Assembly (NCBI GenBank): GCA_002403515.1
Contig: DHHZ01000062.1
Span: 1 to 30,479, forward strand
DNA length: 30,479 bases
Direction: 5' to 3'
DNA from: Legionellales bacterium UBA4759
Lineage (GTDB): Bacteria; Pseudomonadota; Gammaproteobacteria; Legionellales; Legionellaceae
Shown here: positions 25,763-30,479 of the stretch, one piece after another
Layout of the letters: each line of letters opens with the position of its first letter
Numbering within the stretch: position 1 is the stretch's first letter
Made by a program: the position numbers and the translations under genes
Notes under the pieces: model-generated
Told to the model about the DNA's origin: nothing
Seen by the model: the letters and a program-made list of their open reading frames with translations, nothing else
Database searches by the model: none

Positions 25763-27145
25763 ATGACAATCACCAATGCCAAAGTTAGTCAAAAAGAAGA
25801 ACAGCTGAAACGGCCACCATACTCCATGGAGGCTGAGCAGGCAATTATTGGTGGTTTAATGCTTGATAACCAGGCCTGGGATAAAGTTCAAGACAAACTC
25901 TGTATTGATGATTTCTATAGAACCGAGCACCGAATTTTATTTCGAACCATTCAAAACCTGGCTGCACGACAACAACCCTTTGACGTAATTACCATTTTAA
26001 ATGGCTTAAATCTTGGTGAGGAGCTCGACTTAGCAGGTGGTGAGGCCTATTTATTTGAATTGGCTAATAACACACCTAGTGTCGCCAATATTGCCGCATA
26101 TGCTGATATTGTTCGTGAAAAGTCGGTTCAACGTCAATTAATTCATGTGGCCAATGAAATTGCTGATGTTGCCTATCATCCCAAAGAGCGCGATGTGGTT
26201 GAGTTACTCGATTATGCTGAGCAGAAAGTATTTGCAATTGCTGAGCAAACACCATCACAAGGCGGGCCGACCAATATTAAAAATGTCTTGATGAAAGCCG
26301 TTGAAAAAATTGATGAACTTTATCACAAAGGCACAGCAATTACCGGAATTCCAACAGGTTTAAGTGATTTGGATAAAATGACCTCTGGATTACAACCCTC
26401 GGATTTAGTGATTGTAGCAGGTCGTCCTTCGATGGGTAAAACAACACTCACCATGAATATGGCCGAGCATGCGGCGATGGTCGGTAAGAAACCTGTATTA
26501 GTCTTTTCGATGGAGATGCCTGCAGACTCATTGGCCATGCGTATGATGTCTTCTTTAGGTCGTATCGACCAGCATCGCATAAGAACAGGTCAATTGACAG
26601 ATGATGATTGGCCAAGAATTACCTCTGCAGTTCACATGCTATCAGATAGTCCCTTATTTATCGATGATACTGCGGGTCTTTCACCTGCGGAAATGCGCTC
26701 GCGCGCGCGACGCCTTATGCGTGAACAGGGACAATTGGGCTTGATTGTTGTCGACTATTTGCAGTTAATGCAAGTTCCTGGTTTTAAAGGTGATAACCGT
26801 ACCGCTGAAATTTCTGAAATTTCAAGAAGCTTAAAGGCCTTGGCTAAAGAATTGAGTGTTCCTGTGATAGCGCTTTCTCAGCTCAATCGTAGTTTAGAGC
26901 AACGTCAAGACAAACGCCCTGTCATGTCTGATTTACGTGAGTCGGGTGCGATTGAGCAAGATGCCGACTTAATCTGTTTTATTTATCGAGACGAAGTGTA
27001 CAATCCAGAAAGCCCAGACAAGGGATGTGCTGAAATTATTATTGCAAAACAAAGAAATGGTCCAATTGGTAAAGTCAAGGTTGCTTTCTTGGGTCAATTT
27101 ACGCGTTTTGAAGATCTTGCTCATCCTAGTTATATAGGGGATTAA
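25763..27145 (+). CDS. dnaB: Replicative DNA helicase DnaB
   Basis: This 460-residue hexameric helicase unwinds DNA at the replication fork and binds primase through its N-terminal domain. That domain opens PPYSMEAEQAIIGGLML (about 19-35). The RecA-type domain has Walker A GRPSMGKTT (Lys226), the Walker B region LIVVDYLQLM, SRSLKALAKEL and the arginine-finger/H4 block RESGAIEQDADLICFIYRD. The length is normal and no intein is present. alr follows after one base. In Pseudomonas and E. coli relatives dnaB lies directly behind or near rplI, unlike here. Confidence 0.98.
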   Translation: MTITNAKVSQKEEQLKRPPYSMEAEQAIIGGLMLDNQAWDKVQDKLCIDDFYRTEHRILFRTIQNLAARQQPFDVITILNGLNLGEELDLAGGEAYLFELANNTPSVANIAAYADIVREKSVQRQLIHVANEIADVAYHPKERDVVELLDYAEQKVFAIAEQTPSQGGPTNIKNVLMKAVEKIDELYHKGTAITGIPTGLSDLDKMTSGLQPSDLVIVAGRPSMGKTTLTMNMAEHAAMVGKKPVLVFSMEMPADSLAMRMMSSLGRIDQHRIRTGQLTDDDWPRITSAVHMLSDSPLFIDDTAGLSPAEMRSRARRLMREQGQLGLIVVDYLQLMQVPGFKGDNRTAEISEISRSLKALAKELSVPVIALSQLNRSLEQRQDKRPVMSDLRESGAIEQDADLICFIYRDEVYNPESPDKGCAEIIIAKQRNGPIGKVKVAFLGQFTRFEDLAHPSYIGD

Positions 27146-27146
27146 A

Positions 27147-28235
27147 ATGCGCCCAACAGTGTTACACATTGATACTCAAGCACTTTTACATAACTACTGT
27201 GTGATTTCGCAACAGGCGCCTCAATCAGAGTTGATTGCCATGGTGAAATCGAATGCCTATGGTTGTGGCTTAGAGTATGTGGTGCGTGCATTGTCCAATC
27301 AAGTTTATGCTTTTGGTGTCGCTTGCGTTGCAGAAGCAATGGCCATTCGAGCCTGGGGAATACAAGATAAATGTGTCATATTTCAAGGTGTGCATCAAGC
27401 TCATGAGTGGCAGTTAGCAGCTCAACACGGCTTTGAAGTGATTTTACATCATCCCGAACAATTGAGATGGCTTAGTGAAACAGCCTTGTCTCGGCCCGTT
27501 AAAATTTGGATTAAAATAAATACTGGTATGCATCGATTGGGCTTTCCCATGCATGATTTAAAACGCGTTGAGAAAACCCTTCGTCAATTAGCATGGGTTC
27601 ATGAAGAGATAGGATTAATGACCCATTTTGCCTGTGCAGATGAACCTAATCATCCACTGAACATAGAACAAATTGATAAATGGTTAAGTATTTCAAAATC
27701 CTGGAATGGCCCAACGAGTGCTTGTAATTCTGCTGCCATTTGGTCATTTCCTGAGTGTCATGGCACCCACATTCGACCTGGAATCACACTATATGGTGTA
27801 TCGCCATTTGCAGACAAAACTTTTAAAGACTTGCAGTTAAAACCTGTGATGAGATATTGTTCTGCGCTTATGACATTGTGGGATTACCCAGTTGGCGCTT
27901 CTATTGGTTATGGTGCGAGTTTTACCACCAAACGACCCTCTAAGATTGGGATTGTAGCCGTTGGTTATGGCGATGGTTATCCAAGACATATGCAGCATGG
28001 TAGCGCCGTTTGGATTAATGGACAATTTGCCCCGATAGTTGGACGCATATCAATGGATATGATGGCCGTAGATTTAACAGATTGTACTGGTGTTCATTTA
28101 GGAGATCACGTAGAATTATGGGGTGAAAATTTACCAATTGAGAAAATTGCTGAGCAAGCCGGTACTATTCCTTATGAAATTATGTGTCAGGTTTGCCCAA
28201 GAGAACGTTTGTTAGAACTTTATTTTAATAGGTGA
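27147..28235 (+). CDS. alr: Alanine racemase
   Basis: This 362-residue PLP enzyme makes D-alanine for peptidoglycan. The PLP lysine is Lys34 in MVKSNAYGCGL, and the opposing catalytic tyrosine is Tyr255 in SIGYGASF. HRLGFP, FACADEPNHP, RPGITLYG, YGDGYPR and GRISMDMMAVD are all present. The start has GGGGATTAAA just upstream, inside the end of dnaB. dnaB-alr adjacency is conserved in gammaproteobacteria. Its TGA stop lies inside the AGGTGA ribosome-binding site of the following lipoprotein gene. Confidence 0.97.
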   Translation: MRPTVLHIDTQALLHNYCVISQQAPQSELIAMVKSNAYGCGLEYVVRALSNQVYAFGVACVAEAMAIRAWGIQDKCVIFQGVHQAHEWQLAAQHGFEVILHHPEQLRWLSETALSRPVKIWIKINTGMHRLGFPMHDLKRVEKTLRQLAWVHEEIGLMTHFACADEPNHPLNIEQIDKWLSISKSWNGPTSACNSAAIWSFPECHGTHIRPGITLYGVSPFADKTFKDLQLKPVMRYCSALMTLWDYPVGASIGYGASFTTKRPSKIGIVAVGYGDGYPRHMQHGSAVWINGQFAPIVGRISMDMMAVDLTDCTGVHLGDHVELWGENLPIEKIAEQAGTIPYEIMCQVCPRERLLELYFNR

Positions 28236-28242
28236 TTTTGTG

Positions 28243-28686
28243 ATGAAAAAATTCAGTGTTATAGCGTTAATCATGATGCTTGGAGGCTGTAGTTCTATCA
28301 CCAATGAACAGGTAGGTTCAGTAGCGGGTGGTGTTGCTGGTGGATTATTAGGAAGTACTATTGGCGGCGGATCTGGAAAGGTTGTGGCTGCGGCAGGTGG
28401 GGCATTCTTAGGTACAGTATTGGGTGCACAAATCGGAAAATACATGGACAAGGTTGACCGCATGCAAATGCAAACCGCTTTGGAAAATACCCCAACTGGT
28501 GAAACCAAAGTGTGGCGAAATCCCGATAATGGAAACCAATATCGAGTCTCTCCAACGCGGACTTATTACCATGGTCAACAGCCATGTCGTGAGTATGTGA
28601 CCAATGCAATAATTGGTGGAAAACAAGAAAAATTAGTAGGTCAAGCCTGTCGCCAGGCCGATGGTAGTTGGCGAATTGTGAGCTGA
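28243..28686 (+). CDS. Outer-membrane lipoprotein with glycine-zipper domain (17-kDa antigen-like)
   Basis: This 147-residue lipoprotein has a short signal and the lipobox LGGC with lipid-accepting Cys16. A glycine-zipper 2TM domain follows (about 23-62: VGSVAGGVAGGLLGSTIGGG, then GGAFLGTVLGAQIG), as in the Rickettsia 17-kDa antigen and SlyB/OsmB-like proteins. The C-terminal domain (REY, VGQACRQADGSWRIVS) is also typical of the 17-kDa antigen family. A GTG at 28240 is one codon earlier, but AGGTGA is better spaced (7 bases) from ATG 28243. It is probably co-transcribed with dnaB-alr and likely has a structural envelope role. Confidence 0.9.
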   Translation: MKKFSVIALIMMLGGCSSITNEQVGSVAGGVAGGLLGSTIGGGSGKVVAAAGGAFLGTVLGAQIGKYMDKVDRMQMQTALENTPTGETKVWRNPDNGNQYRVSPTRTYYHGQQPCREYVTNAIIGGKQEKLVGQACRQADGSWRIVS

Positions 28687-28695
28687 TTAAGACCA

Positions 28696-28737
28696 ATTAC
28701 TCCACCAGCCCCCATTTCTTAGGTATGGTGGAGTAAT
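28696..28737. terminator. Perfect 12-bp inverted repeat between convergent genes
   Basis: ATTACTCCACCA (28696-28707) and TGGTGGAGTAAT (28726-28737) are exact reverse complements around an 18-base loop, between the ends of the lipoprotein gene and the minus-strand membrane-protein gene. No T-run follows on either strand, so it may be a bidirectional 3'-end hairpin rather than a classic terminator. Confidence 0.5.
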
Positions 28738-28740
28738 GAT

Positions 28741-29277
28741 TTAGTGTCTTGAATAGGGCCTGATAATAGCCTGTTCTTGGTTTAAGTCTTCTGCAAAAAA
28801 ACCAAATCTATTTGCGATGACGCATGAAGTAATCAATGCTGCAGTCAAAGCTGCAATTACAGCGAGAATGATTGCACTATCGACAAATAACGCAGCACTC
28901 GTTGCAACTAAAAGCACTACTACAAACATCATACGTGGGTCTGAAACATATGACATCAAATGGTCAGCATGGCCTGGCTCTCTTGTTCGCTTTTCTGCCC
29001 CGATTTCTAATCCCCTCCAATTAAGTTGAAATCCTGTGCAATCAGGCTTATACACGTCCTCAACGCTCAATTCTTTATCAATTGAATGTATACCAAGATA
29101 TAATATATTCATATCTATACTATTATACCCAAACCAATCAGATATTGCTTCAGGGACATCAAAACCCATCCAATCATATAATTCAAAGATTTTTTGAGCC
29201 AAGATGCCATACTCTATTCCACTATGCTTTAGAATAATTCCATATTCTTTTTTTAATTCTTGACTGACCTTACGCAC
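28741..29277 (-). CDS. Unrecognised membrane protein, 5' end apparently replaced by an IS terminus
   Basis: This is a 178-residue frame starting at a GTG that lies inside the inverted repeat of the neighbouring insertion sequence, so its first five residues (MRKVS) are IS-encoded. Residues 6-112 are soluble and acidic, with a DWMGFDVPEAISDWFGY stretch; two hydrophobic segments follow at about 116-131 and 133-155, then a polar tail. No known motif was recognised. AGG lies nine bases before the GTG, so the IS may supply a weak new start. The original start is probably on the far side of the element at 30439. It could be functional or a remnant. Confidence 0.55.
   Translation of the reverse strand: MRKVSQELKKEYGIILKHSGIEYGILAQKIFELYDWMGFDVPEAISDWFGYNSIDMNILYLGIHSIDKELSVEDVYKPDCTGFQLNWRGLEIGAEKRTREPGHADHLMSYVSDPRMMFVVVLLVATSAALFVDSAIILAVIAALTAALITSCVIANRFGFFAEDLNQEQAIIRPYSRH
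29263..29277 (+). repeat. Left terminal inverted repeat of the IS
   Basis: ACTGACCTTACGCAC. The inner 11 bases (29267-29277) are a perfect reverse complement of 30397-30407, and outer bases continue the match with one mismatch. The GTG start of the minus-strand membrane protein is its inner edge. Confidence 0.85.
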
Positions 29278-29283
29278 TAATAC

Positions 29284-29311
29284 TTGCCTAGTAGCTAAAA
29301 TTCATTAAAAT
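29284..29311 (+). promoter_or_regulatory. Candidate transposase promoter
   Basis: TTGCCT (29284-29289), 16 bases, TAAAAT (29306-29311). The predicted start of transcription near 29318 falls inside the left arm of a hairpin that covers the ribosome-binding site. Confidence 0.4.
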
Positions 29312-29314
29312 TCG

Positions 29315-29333
29315 ACTCCTGATTTTAGGGAGT
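29315..29333 (+). promoter_or_regulatory. Hairpin covering the transposase ribosome-binding site
   Basis: ACTCC (29315-29319) pairs with GGAGT (29329-29333), extendable by G-U pairs, and buries the GGGAG Shine-Dalgarno sequence that precedes ATG 29340. Confidence 0.4.
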
Positions 29334-29339
29334 TAAAGC

Positions 29340-30389
29340 ATGGACATGCTCGATATTTACACCGATTATCTGATTTGCCAAAACAAATATGCAACAGCAA
29401 CTGGTTTATCAGATATGGTTGATGGTGAATTTTCACACGACAAAGTAACCCGGTTTCTTCGACAAGGGGATTTCGATTCTAAGATGCTGTGGAAATATGT
29501 TAAGTCAACTGTTCGTGAGCGCGAAAATCAAAACGGCGTGCTGATACTTGATGATTCGATAGAAGATAAACCATACACCGATGAAAATGAGGTGAACTGC
29601 TGGCATTACTCTCATGCTAAAGGAGATATTGTAAAGGGCATTAATTTCCTTTCGTGCATGGTTCGATATGATGATTTCAGTTTGCCAATTGGTTACGAAA
29701 TCATCAAAAAAGACATCCAGTACTGTGATATTAAAACTAAGCAGCATCGAAGAAAAGCAACGGTGAATAAAAACCAGCACTTCCGCCAACTAATTCAGCA
29801 AGCATGCACCAATCATGTCTTGTTTGAATGGGTGTTGGCGGACAACTGGTTTGGCTCCAAAGACAACATGGAATTTATTCATGATGATCTTCAGAAGTCG
29901 TTTATCTTTGGAATAAAATCTAACCGTACGTTAGTTTTATCTGAAAACGATGCCAAAAACGGTCGGTATCAACAAGTGAAATCACTTGAGCTAGAAGAAG
30001 GTGTAGTTTACAAAGCTTGGCTTAAAGGCCTTGCTTTTCCCGTGCAATTACTCAAAAAGGTTTTCAAAAACGAAAACGGAACCACGGGTACACTCTATCT
30101 GGTCTCGAATGATATGCACTGTTCTGCCGAACGTCTTTACGAAGTCTACCAAAAACGGTGGAGAATAGAAGAGTTTCACAAATCAATTAAGCAAAATGCT
30201 AGTTTGGAAAAATCACCAACTAAGAAAGTAAAAACACAATGCAATCATGTATTCGCTGCTATGATTGCTTACTGCAAGCTGGAAATGCTTAAATTCAAAA
30301 CAGGGCTCAATCACTTTGCTATCAAATATAAATTGATTGTTCGAGCAAATCAGATAGCGATGCAGGAGTTAAAAAACATGGCCTGTTAA
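29340..30389 (+). CDS. IS4-superfamily (IS701-like) DDE transposase
   Basis: This 349-residue protein appears full length and intact. It begins MDMLDIYTDYLICQNKYATATGL (first part given as MDMLDIYTDYL). The RNase-H-like catalytic residues are Asp in VLILDDSIEDKPY (about 71), Asp in VLADNWFGS (about 168) and Glu in YQKRWRIEEFHKSIK; the last matches the YREK signature (Y-2-R-3-E-6-K) of the IS4 superfamily. It cuts and joins the IS ends. GGGAG lies seven bases before the ATG. Codon use is less AT-skewed than some neighbours. The KSPTKKVKTQCNHVFAAM tail is usual for this group. Confidence 0.93.
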   Translation: MDMLDIYTDYLICQNKYATATGLSDMVDGEFSHDKVTRFLRQGDFDSKMLWKYVKSTVRERENQNGVLILDDSIEDKPYTDENEVNCWHYSHAKGDIVKGINFLSCMVRYDDFSLPIGYEIIKKDIQYCDIKTKQHRRKATVNKNQHFRQLIQQACTNHVLFEWVLADNWFGSKDNMEFIHDDLQKSFIFGIKSNRTLVLSENDAKNGRYQQVKSLELEEGVVYKAWLKGLAFPVQLLKKVFKNENGTTGTLYLVSNDMHCSAERLYEVYQKRWRIEEFHKSIKQNASLEKSPTKKVKTQCNHVFAAMIAYCKLEMLKFKTGLNHFAIKYKLIVRANQIAMQELKNMAC

Positions 30390-30396
30390 TGAGCCC

Positions 30397-30411
30397 GTGC
30401 GTAAGGTGAGT
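30397..30411 (-). repeat. Right terminal inverted repeat of the IS
   Basis: GTGCGTAAGGTGAGT, the reverse complement of the left end with one mismatch, seven bases after the transposase stop. Confidence 0.85.
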
Positions 30412-30439
30412 TATTAAATTCAAGCACATCGTAATACAT
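30412..30439 (-). pseudogene. Displaced 5' end of the IS-disrupted gene
   Basis: On the minus strand an ATG at 30439 follows GAGGA with 6 bases between, an ideal ribosome-binding site. It reads MYYDVLEFN and then enters the IS, where it stops after eight more codons. If one copy of the 13-base flanking repeat is removed, MYYDV joins in frame to QELKKEYG of the 28741-29277 gene. This suggests it is the lost start of that gene. The promoter would lie at or beyond the window edge. Confidence 0.45.
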
Positions 30440-30479
30440 AAAAAATCCTCTATTTACTGGCTGTAGTTTTTGAATGTTC

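Larger units (their letters stand above)
29263..30411 (+). mobile_element. Complete IS4-superfamily insertion sequence, about 1.15 kb
   Basis: The ends are ACTGACCTTACGCAC (29263-29277) and GTGCGTAAGGTGAGT (30397-30411), which match as inverted repeats at 14 of 15 positions. One intact DDE transposase fills the interior. The flanks carry only an imperfect 13-base direct repeat (29250-29262 and 30412-30424, 9 of 13 identical), so the insertion is old, the target duplication has decayed, or the flanks recombined. IS701 or IS4 family placement is by resemblance only. Confidence 0.85.

Noticed and set aside
28817..29029. 70-codon plus-strand frame inside the minus-strand membrane gene
   Set aside because: It is antisense to a longer frame with credible membrane segments and shows no motif or ribosome-binding site.
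29250..30424. Exact target-site duplication around the IS
   Set aside because: I looked for an exact repeat of 3-13 bases beside the ends and found none; only the imperfect 13-base repeat remains, reported as such.
1..30479. tRNA, rRNA, CRISPR array, restriction or phage genes
   Set aside because: The gaps between genes were read and hold no tRNA-like cloverleaf ends, no spaced direct repeats and no such coding regions.

Overview
The window is a chromosomal segment from a low-GC gammaproteobacterium, probably a Legionellales/Coxiellaceae-like lineage. This rests on gene content and remembered family sequences, not on a database search. The clues are an rpsF-rpsR-(DUF2232)-rplI ribosomal cluster, a FabY-type ketoacyl synthase, ZapD, HemF, DusA, a 1,627-residue NAD-dependent glutamate dehydrogenase, and a protein resembling the Legionella 'enhanced entry' protein EnhB. 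AT-rich spacers, frequent overlapping starts and mostly + strand genes fit an ordinary chromosome.

Layout. (1) 1-2915: the 3' end of an unknown gene, a small membrane protein, then rpsF, rpsR, a DUF2232 membrane protein and rplI, closed by a strong terminator. (2) 2914-5275, minus strand: an unknown 212-residue protein, a 363-base AT-rich spacer with two perfect and one near-perfect DnaA box, then a three-gene overlapping run (EnhB-like secreted protein, thioredoxin-like protein, YqfO/CutA-like protein). (3) 5361-12752, plus strand: a coupled set of succinate-semialdehyde-type dehydrogenase, YkuD-domain protein and giant NAD-glutamate dehydrogenase, then cytochrome b561. (4) 12809-18566: an HtrA-type protease with a textbook promoter, a convergent M13 metallopeptidase, a cold-shock protein, a patatin-like phospholipase and convergent hemF. 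(5) 18651-25703: dusA, fabY, secA, mutT, convergent zapD, and a DUF2147 protein. (6) 25763-28737: dnaB, alr and a glycine-zipper lipoprotein. (7) 28741-30479: an accessory end with an IS4-superfamily element (29263-30411) that appears to have cut a small membrane-protein gene.

How the genes relate. Most are housekeeping: translation (S6, S18, L9, DusA), replication and division (DnaB, ZapD), export (SecA), envelope quality control (HtrA, M13 peptidase, LD-transpeptidase-like protein), haem and fatty-acid synthesis (HemF, FabY), and entry of glutamate/GABA carbon into the TCA cycle (glutamate dehydrogenase with the semialdehyde dehydrogenase). I found no phage module, CRISPR array, restriction system, tRNA or rRNA. 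The points most worth checking are the DnaA-box spacer as a possible replication origin, the degenerate papain/transglutaminase-like pattern in the neighbouring unknown protein, the IS-disrupted gene with its reconstructable 5' end, and a possible shield in the IS against read-through translation.
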